A stretch of DNA of 64,000 nt from Plecoglossus altivelis. Its lineage: Eukaryota; Chordata; Actinopteri; Osmeriformes; Plecoglossidae. Numbering within the stretch: position 1 is the stretch's first letter; each line of letters begins with the position of its first letter. The notes below the pieces were generated by a model, which made no database searches, was not told the DNA's origin, and worked only from the letters and a program-made list of their open reading frames with translations. The DNA is taken from contig BROE01000003.1 of assembly GCA_036571765.1 (NCBI GenBank), positions 10,809,223 through 10,873,222 of the forward strand, written 5' to 3'. Both the position numbers and the translations under genes were made by a program. Of the stretch, positions 36,067 to 47,553 are shown piece after piece.

Positions 36067-36963
36067 CTAGTAGAAAGACTCATTGATGCGCCTCATGCTC
36101 ATGAACCTCATGTTGCCCATGCCTCCCATGCCTCCCATGCCTCCCATCATCTGATGGAAGTTCCTGTACTCGCCAGGCCTCATGTACATCATCCTGCCTC
36201 TGTAGTTGGGCTGGTCGTACATCAGCCAGTGGCCATCCATAACATTGCAGGACATGCAGTTGTTCATGCGGTAACGATCCATGATGTTGTCACAGTCGTC
36301 CATCATCTCATGCATCTGGCCACCGAAGTTCTCCTTCTCATAGATCCTCATCCTGTAGCTTCCTCTGTGCTGTTATTGGATGAAGAGGAGTTTTGTTAAG
36401 AAACAATAAAAATGGAAATTTGATTTACGGCTTTACCATTATATTCAATCCATAAGTAGTCTATAAATATAGAGGAAACCATACAACTGAATAGAGCTAG
36501 ATCCTTACCATGGGGATCATACGACAGGACCTGATGCAGTCGCTCCAGCCAAACATGCTCATGTAGTCGGCGTACTCGCCCCTCCTCATGAAGTGCTGGT
36601 TACCCATGTAGTTGGTGTGATCGTAGACCATGAAGCAGCCTCTCTCCACCCTGCAGGAGTGGCAGCGGGACATGTAGGAGGACATGTCGGACATGTCATT
36701 CATACACTCATAGGAACGTCCCATGAAGTTCCTGTCCTCATAGAAGGTGATCTGAAAGAAAATCAAAATGCTATCAAATTTGGAAGCATTTTAAAACATT
36801 GGAGGCATTATCATTTGCAATATTTTTATTGTACTGCTACATTTGCACAGCTCATTTGATAAGCCCAATATATAAGCAGTTTACTATATGTTTAATAGCA
36901 AGTATAAATCAAAGGTAAGTCAGTTACCTTGCCCATGTTCATGTTCATGCCGGTGGAGGTCAT
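36067..36963 (-). CDS. crygm2d-like: gamma-M crystallin copy 12 (first gene in transcription order)
   Basis: Complete: exon 1 36928..36963, exon 2 36509..36751, exon 3 36067..36369; introns 139 and 176 bp; product 193 aa. Exon 1 is unusual at 12 codons (MTSTGMNMNMGK) where the others have 8 or 9. The C-terminus reads RRINESFY instead of RRIMDSFY. Exon 2 has MSDM and YDHTNY; exon 3 has IYEKENF as in copy 11. The exon 1 donor is gtaact. The poly(A) signal is the complement of 36027..36032. Confidence 0.91.
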
Positions 36964-37045
36964 TTTGACTCAGTATTACAGTAGCTGTAGCTACGGGTCC
37001 TGCTGTTATTGCCCTTGGTGAGTGCCTACCTGGCTGTGGCCTTCC

Positions 37046-37097
37046 TTTATATACCTGACAGCCAGAGGCCTCACTGTATAAACCCCCTGACTCAGCA
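37046..37097 (-). promoter_or_regulatory. Core promoter of copy 12
   Basis: TATATAAA at 37046..37053 and TGCTGAGTCA at 37088..37097, a perfect T-MARE half plus core. The SOX-like position reads TACAGTG, one base off. The 5' UTR differs more from the consensus than in other copies. Confidence 0.62.
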
Positions 37098-37099
37098 AC

Positions 37100-39365
37100 A
37101 TGCTATAGAAACCCATAGAGCGCTGAGTTTTGTCCACAGTTCCCGTGGTGAGCTCCCTGAAAGGACCTTCCAAAGGCTGTTTCTCTTAGAAAACCATCAC
37201 AAAGCCTTTTTATAACAGCGTTAACAATGAACAGTCACTCTATAGAAGGTCATTTGTCACCCCCTGCAAAATTGTAACTTTGGTGATTGTATAGACGATT
37301 GCTTAGATAATAGCGACATAAAGAAAAATATGTTGCATTTGTTTGTCTTGTGATTGAAAAAGGTACGCATCAACCTATTGTTGAAGGTGTCCCCACTTAA
37401 TGTATTGTTTTCTATGATCCTAAATTTGTCCTTTTTGTATATTGTAGTGAAAAGCTAACTTTAGACAAGACTGTAGTATGTCTTAACTTTGTCAAACCTT
37501 TTCACAACAAGCTTTTCAAAGTTATTCTGAGACAGCCTTTGGAAAAACAAGTGTAAAAAAGTATAAACATTTGTTTTAAAGTCTTGGAAGTGTTTTATTA
37601 GTGTTCGGCTCCCCTGCACTCTGCCCTAACATTATTATCTACCTCTAAGAACACATCAATGGTGATGCTGTCTGACTTAATGCTACATGAACACCTACAT
37701 AATTTATTGGGAAAAAGTAACACATAATTAATCGTTTAACTGATTTTCTAAGAAAATCAAAACTATATCAAGAAGGATTATTATTTTCTAGATAAGTATC
37801 AAATGTCTATGATTCCGTTTTAGGATCAAGTATGTGTACAGTATGTTAATGTAAATGTTGATACTGCATTTTTATGTTCCTAGCATCTGCATTCACAGTA
37901 TACTTTTGGGGGCCGTTCCTATAACATTTATGTAAATATGTGCCATGTAAGAATATGTAGAGCCTGCATTTTTGTTAGAATTGTGGAAACCTAAGTGAAT
38001 ACATTCAATTCAATGGCTATGTTCATGTTAACAAAGGAAACTATGTGTGTGCACTAGTGTGATAAAAGCCACACGCCGTGGCTGGCTGGCTGGTGGTGGA
38101 AATGCACTTAAATCCATGAGACCCAGGTTTGGAACTTGACAATTGCGGTCATTTTTTTGTTCAGCAAAGCTTTTTCCAACTAAGCCTATAGGTCTAACCC
38201 TCTACTAATTGCTCATATGGGAAGCGAAGGTCTTTTTACTCTGACTGCTTATGTTCCACGGTTCAGTTTGTCTTTCAAGTCCCTTCATTTGTTTGCATCA
38301 GTTTGAAAAAAGTCAGTTTGGTTTGCAGAATCAAACAAAACACTTTTCATCTCTTGTTTTTCTCATCTGTTATTGTTATTGGTTTTCTTACACCGTGCAT
38401 GGCGAACTCCACACACTGTTCCTTGCCACTAACCACCAAAACACTGCAATAGCAATGCATGTTTGATCCTTGATTTCCTGCTGCACTATTTACTCGCACT
38501 AGTTGCATGTTTAATTTTTTTTTGCATGTCTGGTAAATGAATAGAATATCAAATGTAAATGCACTTTCACAGTAGGAACATTATAAAGTACAAAATATTA
38601 TGTCTGTTTGTTTTTTGACAAATGAATGGATATCGAAAAATAGTCATGCAAACCAAACTAGAACATAAAATAATATTTTGCTGCTAGAAAGCAGTGTAGT
38701 ATTATTAGAATAGTTTGGATTAAAGTTACATTTATAACAGTATATTAACTTAGATATGAAGGCCTAAGTCTCTTTGAGGTATCGATAAAAGCACCTGCTG
38801 AATGAACATGTTACATCTCACAAAAAAATCATATCTGTCATATAGTTTGAAAACATAAGGGATGGCCAATATTTTCTACTACTACAGGTACAATTGATTT
38901 TCCCAACATGAAAATTTTTTTTAAAAATGAAAAAAAGTTTTGTGTTTCGAAAAATAACAACACAAACTGGAGCATTTATTTATACAGGGTCCCTCAGAAT
39001 CGCACAACTCCCTCTAGTGGACTATATCAAGAACTTGAGGCTAAGGAAACACAAAGCTCAATGAGGTGTTTTCAGTGCTGAAAGGACACAACCAAACATG
39101 ATGGTAAACAGTTTCTAATTAAAAGACAACTGAAAGGATTAAAAATAAAAGTAAGAAATTGGGCAATAGTTGTCTGGCCTGTTCTGTAAACCCTGATAAA
39201 AACCTATTTACGATTTAAGTCTAAAATGCCTAGATTCATGTGAGGCCTTGTCCCCAACATGGCATCTCATTACTGATACTACCATAGGCTACAATCTAGT
39301 TTAAATTTAGAATGTCAAACAAATAGTTAAAAGTTAAATTCAGTATTTTGGGATTCAGCCTGCAG
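37100..39365. other. Intergenic DNA right of the crystallin array
   Basis: AT-rich. I see no gene, crystallin remnant or clear mobile element. The frame at 38,251-38,466 is unsupported. Confidence 0.6.
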
Positions 39366-39369
39366 CTCA

Positions 39370-40420
39370 TACTTTGTGCCGATTCCCTGTCTAACCCTGA
39401 TTGCACTGGTATCCTCTTATTTTGCTCATGACTGTGCGGCAACACATAGTTCCAACCTCCTTGTCAAGTTCGCTGACAACAAAACCTTTGTGAGCCTCAA
39501 CTCTGACAGTAATAAGTCAGCCTGCAGAGAGGAGGTTGACACCCTGACATCATGGTGTCAGGTCAATAACCTCTCTCTCAGTGTCAGTAAGACTAAGGAG
39601 ATAATTGTGGCCTATAGGAAACCACAGGAGCATGCACCCTTAAACATCAATGGATCCAAAGTGGAAAAGGTCAGCTGCTTCAGGTTCCTCAAAGTGAACA
39701 TCAGCAATGATCTCACCTGGTCTTCTCACACAGACAAGGTGGTCAAAGCGGCCTGGAAATGCCTCTTCTTCTTGAGGAGACTGAAGAAGTTTCACATGGA
39801 CTCAGCCTTCCTCACTAACTTCTACAGATGCACTATAGAGATCTTACTGACTGATTGCATCACATTGTGGTATGGGAGCTACACAGACAGGGACCGTAAG
39901 GCCCTCTGTAGCGTGATCTGGTCTGCTGAGTTCATCATTGGCAGGAAGCTCCCAGCCCTACAGGATACCTAGCACACATGGTACGCTGGCAGGATTCTAA
40001 GACACTGCTATAACCAATCCTTCAGTCTTTTTACTCCGTTGCCCTTTGGCAGGTGACACCAACGCTTTTAGTCTTGCACTTGAGAAGCCACCAGGCTTAG
40101 AAATAGACATGAATATGGACATTGATGCACTGTCGACTAGTCAGTTTATACACACTGTCACTTTCAGCTTCTTGTTTTTTTTTAGCTACTGGTTTCACTA
40201 TCAGCAATATTGCACTAATTGTACCCTACTTGTCTCTAGGTTATTATAGGTTATAAGATTAGTATAGATTATGATGTGTATAAAAGGTTTAGTATACTGT
40301 TTTGTTTATTATTTTGTATATTAGGAGGCTTATTATATAATATTTTAGCTTAACATAGGTGTAGTCTATGTTCCAAGTAGTTTTCATCATTTTGTGCCAA
40401 GCTGCTCAGCATTGTCTTGT
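39370..40420 (+). mobile_element. Degraded LINE (reverse transcriptase C-terminal part and 3' tail)
   Basis: The frame 39376..39972 (198 aa) matches the C-terminal half of a fish non-LTR reverse transcriptase. KFADN stands where the catalytic FADD motif is expected, followed by TLTSWCQVNNLSLSVSKTK, RFLKVNIS (FLGV in active copies), FLRRLKKF and LTDCITLWYG. The second catalytic Asp is replaced and the 5' part is missing, so it is inactive. The arrangement resembles the CR1/L2/Rex group; the exact family is uncertain. The sequence to about 40,420 looks like its 3' tail. Confidence 0.8.
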
Positions 40421-40429
40421 CCTAAGAAT

Positions 40430-43095
40430 TTCTGTACAAAGCCTGGCCCTTGTTCTGTACACCTGACAATATAATTACCCTGAACTCTGAAGATCTAAAG
40501 TTGTATATAGTTATTGACTGCTGGAAGGTAAACAAAAATTGCCTACTATATATCCAACTACTAGGTGAGATGTGTCCATGTGTTGTTTGGTATTGTTTTT
40601 CTGACCGAGTGTTTGAACGTTGTTCAGATCTTGAAGCTAAACTCTTATAGAATGCCATGTTTACTACTTGTTGGACCTGCAGCGAGAACTGGACATGCGC
40701 ACACAGGGAATTCGTTCTTGAAAATATACTTAATTAGTGAAGAAATCACGAATGAACCATTAAGTTTTTTTTTTTTTTAGCTGCGTGATGTAAGTGGTAT
40801 TTGTGGAGGGGTTTTGGAAGCCTGTTACCTGGAACAATCCATATTTATTACAAATCCTGTTTTTGTGCAAGTAGTCGAACTTAGTTTTCGTCTATTTCAG
40901 TGTGGGAAAGATTACATGCTATGTACTGTAGTGCAATGTGCAAGTAGGACTGAATGTAGTTATGGAGCGACATCTTCTGGTTTTGTTGGGTAGGAGTAAT
41001 TGTGCATGAGGGTTTTGTTTTAAGATTTTCCGCTATATCATAGACTTTCATCATTCACGAATGGAGAGTTGCTATTGTGTAGAGTGTATTTGGAGTGTAT
41101 TTGGAGTTGAAGGATTACTTTGGCAAATTTAGTTAAACATAATAATGCGTTGTATATCATTTGAAATTGAAATATTAAACAAAACTATAATATTTTTACC
41201 ATATGTTGCCATTGGCATCGTTACTATCTAAAACATGGGATACCCATATCCAAAACAGGTGCATGTAAACAATGTATCCAAATAAATTGTTTATCGAACA
41301 AGCGGCTCCTTTAAGAGCGTGGCGCTGACATTGACGAAATTTCCTGGTTGAGATGTAGCGAGTGCCTCACACTGTTTAGGAACAACAGATAATTCAAAGT
41401 GAGCATGACGTGTGGGTACGATACTTTTGTTTAGCTTGAGACACATCGTGAGACGTAACGGAGGATCATTACTTTGCATGTTGTAGTTTTTTTTCCCACC
41501 CTTTGGCATAAAGGGATTTTTTGTCCAATGTTTGTACTTGGGCGTGAGCGGGGCGGACCATCGGGGGATTTCATTGCAATACATTGGCAGGTGGGAAAGG
41601 GCAAGCGTTGGAATAACCTCTGCGTTGATGAAACTTGGTTACCAATTTCGTTCTGGGTAAGAAACTTTCTAAAGGTGTCCTTGTCATTCTATCCCTCTTG
41701 TCAAATGAGCGACACGGGTAAAACGTGTCACCAAAATGAAGTGACATATCGTCCTAATTGTGTATTATCGGTGCTGTTTACGTAACATTGGGATATTAAA
41801 TTCCATACCTATTAACCGAGTATAAGGAATTAGCTAAATGATTCGAATACAGTGAGAACACCCTTGCATGATAGCGTCTTGTTTACGTGTAGGTGGACAC
41901 AAGGCACGTCTATGGATTATTGTTCATTAGAGCACACAATGCAACAGTCGCTTGCTGTCTACGACGCTCAGTCTCTGGAGTCGGTTCAAAGGGCTAGTCT
42001 TTCAGAAAATAGAAAGCATACGGTACGCGTTTTCTGCCAGCATAGTGTCAGAAGATATATCTGATGTAAGTGATGCAAGTTGACGAAATGGAACCAGCCA
42101 TGTTGCTTACGTGTGTAAAGATTGTGCCTTTGATTTAAATGGTTTATGACAATTTGGTTGGCTATGTCTTTGTCACGCATCACGCAACACCACGTCTTTT
42201 CAAATTGAACACCAGTGAAGTCTACTTCCTGATGTTCGGTGGCCAGTGTCATGTGCTTACGTCTTTGAATGATGTAGCTTGACACTCTAGCTCGAATGAA
42301 ACCTCACATGGATTGTTGAACCATATTCCTATTTAAAGCTTATCAAATCAATGACGATTTTTGTTGTTGCGTTCAACTGTGACAGACGATCTCAATAGAT
42401 CATACATTAATCTGCCTGGTCTGACATGCATTGCCAGTGTTTCCTTCTGCCATAGAAAAAGAAAAATGTAAAAGTGTGTCAGGTCTGTGCGATAAGTTAG
42501 TTGTATTTCAACTGTCCATTAAGGGGTGCTTGTCTTGGCAAGTGTGTGCCCCACCCTAATCAATTCACAACTGAATGCTGGCCGTCTTTATGTGTTCAAC
42601 CTAATGTGTGTGTGTGTTTCTGGATCTTAGAGATCTTAGTACACATCCACACACACACACACGTGTCTACAGTCTGTGTTTTGGTGAGAACGTCTATGTA
42701 GACGAGGCAGAGAGGCATTGTGCTTCCTGTTCTGCACACATGAGACCTCAGCTTAGTGTCAGAGTCAGCCCAACACCACACCACATCCGTCATCTCACAC
42801 TACCTAAGTGACTGGCCGCTCAACTCCTGCATTCCAACTGTTGGATGGATGGATGTATAAAACGGAGAATAGCTATTTGTTGAATAGATCGTTTGTCACA
42901 ACTGACAAGATGGAAGTGAGTGGGTGTAAAATAAGACATTAATAATAGCCACTTTATTACAATAATAATTATGACGAACAATAATTATAGTGTTGAACAT
43001 GGGTCACGAGACAGTTGCATAGTAAAGAAATACATAAAGGTTACTTAAATAATCATGCACTCAACAGTCAAGCAGACTAAATCTATGTAAAACCC
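40430..43095. other. Intergenic DNA; composition changes near 41.3 kb
   Basis: No supported gene. From about 41,290 the sequence becomes less AT-rich with more CpG (for example 'gggcgtgagcggggcgg' near 41,541), which could be a promoter or unseen 5' UTR exon. Short TG/CA runs lie at 42,604-42,665. Confidence 0.45.
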
Positions 43096-43106
43096 TTACC
43101 CTAATA

Positions 43107-43312
43107 CAGTGGTTCTTAACCTGGGTTCGATCGAACCCCAGGGGTTCATTGAGTCAGTCTCAGGGGTTCGGTGGAGGTCAAGACACACCTGACCCATGAT
43201 TATATGAATTTGAAAAAAAATCACATTTTAGTTTTCCAATTAAGAAGGGTTCGGTGAATGCGCATATGAAACTGGTGGGGTTCAGTACCTCCAACAAGGT
43301 TAAGAACCACTG
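43107..43312. mobile_element. hAT-type MITE with 8-bp target duplications
   Basis: The inverted ends CAGTGGTTCTTAACCT and its complement AGGTTAAGAACCACTG bound a 206-bp element. Perfect 8-bp direct repeats ccctaata flank it at 43099..43106 and 43313..43320. CAGTGGTTCTTAACC-type ends with 8-bp duplications are the hAT pattern. No transposase. Confidence 0.92.
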
Positions 43313-43329
43313 CCCTAATACATTAGATA

Positions 43330-45840
43330 TTCATCGAATTCTTCTAATAAGGATGAAGTTACAAGCTTTGGCACACTCATTCCATTCCTTCTGATTAATA
43401 GAACCTTTTATTTACTTATTTACTTTCATTTAAAGGTTGGCCTCAATTCTGTCAAGTTTCACTCCCTGAACATCTCTCTATCTCCATAAATCAATTTAGC
43501 TTTGTCATCTAGACAGGTTATGACATAGACATTCTGTAATATTTGTTACAAAATTATTTATTGTAGTCTGGTTATGACTGAACTGAACAAAAATGTTGTA
43601 ATATGCTCCATGTTCTCCTTTTTAAAATCCCACAGAAAACCCTACTGTTATGTTCATTGTTGGTCTATTTCAGTTAATCACCTTATGACTATGTGGAAGG
43701 CCACAGCAAGCCTTTCTTTACAACACATCTACACCACCTTGGCTCATAAATATTTACTGGTTTATTGATTTCCTGTACTTCGAATGGTGGGAGTGCCAGT
43801 TTGTGTGTTGCACAATGATTGTTCTCCATACAGATAACCTTGGTCATAGGCGACATCTTGGAATAAGATGTATGTGGACGATGTGTGGTACTCAAATGTA
43901 GCACTTTGTCCTTCCATTTAGAACCTACTCGTGTGATTGTGTGAGATTTTCCTCTAGTTCCTTAGATTGCTTGGTTGCACGCACACACACACAAACACAC
44001 ACACACACACATCTCATAATTTTGTAACAGTATCATGGCTGAGACTGTCAGTTGTAACCCGTTTGTTCCTTGGTATGAATAGTAATGCATCTCTTAAAAA
44101 GGTGTGCTGGTGTTGACTTGGAAAACAGGTTTGCGTGCGCACTTTGGGTTTGGTTAATGTAATGGAGGGAATGTTCACTGATATGTGTGTGTGTGTGTTT
44201 GATTACAAAGGTTGTGTGTGACTGTCACTTGTGCAGTCCAGACACAGCAGGTGTTCTGCTCTCTGGCAGTTGTATGCGAGTGTGTGCATGTGAGAGTGCA
44301 AATGTTATCAGATCAATATTTGTGTGGCAAGGCCCTAAGTCCACAGGTAAAGGAGTTACCTTGCTTGATTGACGACCCACCCACAGGGCAGCCCCTGTCT
44401 TGGTACGTTGATGGACTGCCGCAGTACCGCATCACTGCCAAGGCATCATTACCACTCTGCTGTCCCTTCAATCTGCCTCCACAAGAACAGCACCCTTGAG
44501 GCTTCTTGTGGTCCCAGAACTCGCATAACAGATGTTAACTTTGCTGGTCATTTGTGCTCAAGGACATATTGGTCTCGTAGCCTGCAGGCAGTAGGTCTGT
44601 TGAAAAGGACCGTCACAATACGCCTTCAGTCTCACTCCTATCCCAAGGCTGTCCCCAGATCCAGTAAATTGGGCGGATACAAAGTGATGGTAGTTTAACT
44701 GTTTCAACATCAGGTGAAATGGATATGATTTTATAGTGGTTGTGTATTATCCATACATACATTATATAAAGAGGAAGAGAGGGAGAGAGAGAGAAATCTT
44801 GTTGTTGGAACATGAGGTGCAGCACAAAACAAATATTGTCAAAGATGTCCTCGACTCTCCCTTGCTCTACTTTATTCATGCCCTCAACCTAACTCTGCTC
44901 AAGCTTCCCAATAGCCCAGGTGTCAGGGCACTGGTGAGATGATTTGCTTATCTGTGTTCTGCCTCAGAATATGAATGGACTTGAGTGCCATGTCTTTTAC
45001 TACCTGTTAAGTCCTTCAAACACCCTCAGCGTTCTTGACACAGGTCAGAATGGAACACAGAGATGAAGGAAGGTCGTAAGCTACAGTGTGGATGTGATGG
45101 CATGTGTGTAGGCAAGCAATCACAAAGCAACCAAGGCAGTGAATTTATCAAACCGAAAAGTCGAATTCGTGAACCTCATGCTGATGTAATGGAAGACATT
45201 TCTGGTCAAACCTGCTCTTAATTGACAAGGAAACAAACAAACATGAGGGTGTTTAAGACCGCAGTGCTTATTGACACTTGTTGTTTTGTACAAGAAGTGA
45301 AGTAGAAACCTCCCTCCCTGTTCTGTAGCCTAACGCAAAACCCTCCTCCATTTTTGATGGAGATGATTGTCATGTCGTCCTTATCATACAAGGAGAAGAA
45401 TTCTATAGGAGCAACCACACAAGATGGCCTTTTGGGTGCGATAATCAAAAACACCTTTTTACAGTTCCGTTTCAAATAGATTCTTTGGTTGTTCTCATTA
45501 GAACAGGGAAAAACCACCCTTTGAGATATTGCTACTGTACATCTTGGGGCTTAATCAAGGTTTTGCTCTCTTGAGACTGTCACATCTGTACTTTTTCCGT
45601 TGTCAGCTATTTGTTTGGGATGAGGAGATGTAGCAGTTACTTAGGTGTCTGTTGGTTGAAAATGCAACACATGGAAGTTTCTTAGATTAACATACAGATT
45701 GAAAAAAAACTGTTGTTACCCAGAAGACAAGTAGGTAGCGCATAGAAAAGCATCGAAGAATATCACAATAGATGAAAAGAATTCCTTGATTGTCATATTG
45801 ACGTTTCATCAAACTGAGAGCAACTACTCATCCTCTCATC
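43330..45840. other. Intergenic DNA left of gramd4
   Basis: A CA microsatellite at 43,978-44,010. No gene with domain or splice support; the frames at 44,187-44,698 are not recognisable. Confidence 0.5.
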
Positions 45841-45920
45841 CCTCTTGTCCTCATCCCCTCTCTTAATGAAAGATGCCCTTTCAGACCTCTTCATGAAGCT
45901 GTGGTGCATGTCCGCCATGT

Positions 45921-45922
<2 letters not shown>

Positions 45923-45964
<42 letters not shown>

Positions 45965-46177
45965 TCTTTCTCTCCTCCCTCTCTCTTTCTCTCTCCCTCT
46001 CTCTCTCACTCTCCCTCTCTCTCTCACTCTCCCTCTCTCTCCCTTTCTTTTCTTCCCCTCCTTTTACATAAATCCAGTTCCCCTTTTTTATTTTCCCTCT
46101 ATTCCATCAATGGCTTTGTTCCTTTTTTCTTGCCATTTCTCCTGCCTTTATGTCCCTCTCTGTCTCTTTTTCCCTTG

Positions 46178-46234
<57 letters not shown>
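45923..46234. repeat. Pyrimidine (CT/TC)n tract with two pure blocks
   Basis: Interrupted TC repeats over 45923..46044, then a pure (TC)27 at 46181..46234. The long serine/leucine-like open frames over it are repeat artefacts. Confidence 0.9.
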
Positions 46235-46236
<2 letters not shown>

Positions 46237-46240
46237 GCTA

Positions 46241-46550
46241 ACACTCTGTGGGGGCACAAACTGGTTGTCCAGCGTGCTGGCTAGCTGACCCAAATACTGC
46301 CCGAAAAAAACACACAAAAAAACATTTGGCGGGGGCGACCCAAACCCAAGAGCAGCGCCCATCCCTACCCCTCCTCTCCATCTCCTCCCCTGCCACCCTT
46401 TCCGTCCATTCCTCCCCCTCCTCCCAAAACACACGCGCACACACCAGTAGCAGGCTAAGTCAGCCTCGCACATTCCACTATGCCCATACTGCGCTGTCAG
46501 AGCTAGCTTGGACAGCATGTATTGCCAGATAGATTGGTCTTAGACAAAGC
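46241..46550 (+). promoter_or_regulatory. Possible promoter and 5' UTR region of gramd4
   Basis: A stretch with more GC than its surroundings, directly before a splice-compatible ATG exon. No TATA box is seen. The assignment rests only on position and composition. Confidence 0.25.
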
Positions 46551-46576
46551 ATGGGTTTCAACATCAGAAAATCAAG
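46551..46576 (+). CDS. gramd4: Candidate alternative first coding exon of gramd4
   Basis: ATG with a favourable context (A at -3, G at +4) opens MGFNIRKS plus two bases, ending at a GT donor (AAG|gtagg). Spliced to the acceptor at 47346 it stays in frame through 16 stop-free codons into MLKRLDKIRF. The frame match is seen; use of the exon is inferred. Confidence 0.3.
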
Positions 46577-47345
46577 GTAGGATGTTGCAGTATCTGCCAA
46601 TCTGCTTGGTATTTGTACGAGGGTTCATGCTTCGTTCGACCAGTTACCAGTGTATTGTTGGATAACATTTTGCATACAAACTAAACTAGGGGACTCAAGA
46701 TGTGGCATTAGTTGACAAGAGTTGGAACACTGTTCTGCTTGGTTGGTCTGATCTGCCATTTCCCAATAGAATGCTGTTGAGTCAAGTTGTCCTCTGGGTC
46801 TTGTAGGTGTCATGGAAAACCCTTAAAATTGTTTACAGGAATGTAAGGGGTGTTAGGGATGTACATGAAACTATTGTATCGATGTTGTCTCAATTATGTT
46901 GCTGTGATCACTTTGTATTCTTTTTAGATGTGGAACAGTTGAGATCACAAGTTCATTTTCAAGTAGGCTCACTGTTTGGCATCTCATTATTGAGTGCAGT
47001 GTTGAATTTTTTCCTTTTGGAGATGAACAGGGGTGATGACAGGCAGCCTTGAATGTTTCTGGATGAGTCAGTAAGCCACTGAGGCCTCGATCCTCATGGC
47101 TGTGTTAGAATGTGCTGTATAATGGAAGAGATGTCAGTTTCACTGCTCGCTCATTAGGATGAAGATAACATTAATAATTTTTCATTTCATTTATCATTTA
47201 ATTCTTTTTTTAAGTAACTCTTGTCTTCAGCTTTCTCTTCTTAAGGGTATCCAGTGCAATCCCCAACTTTAAACAAACTGCATCGGTATTTGTACTGTGC
47301 ATTTCCTAACTGCGTTCTCTCGTTTGTTTGTGTCTGTCTTTGCAG

Positions 47346-47553
47346 GGATGCCATACATCATGTTAAGATAAGGACCAAGACCACTGTGTTAACCATGCTA
47401 AAGCGTTTGGACAAAATCCGTTTCCGGGGCCAACGCAGGGACGAGTTCCTGGATCTGGCCGAGTCTCCCAACACATCCGACAATGAATGTAGCGACGAGG
47501 TGGTGATGAAGCCTCGGGCCTCCAGCAAAGACGTGGAGGAGCTGAGAGACCCT
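47346..47553 (+). CDS. gramd4: gramd4 exon with MLKRLDKIRF start
   Basis: Acceptor tttgcag before 47346; donor gtgagt after 47553. The ATG at 47395 begins 53 codons ending ELRDP (phase 0). The 49 bases before the ATG are open in frame, so they are either 5' UTR or coding in a longer isoform. Confidence 0.9.

Noticed and set aside
3008..36859. Long plus-strand open frames opposite every crystallin exon 2 and 3 (His/Val/Ala-rich)
   Set aside because: They are shadows of Met-rich exons: ATG on the minus strand reads CAT (His) on the plus strand. Their ends follow exon borders and they have no splice or promoter logic.
45845..46288. Ser/Leu-rich 147-aa frame
   Set aside because: Translation of the (TC)n tract.
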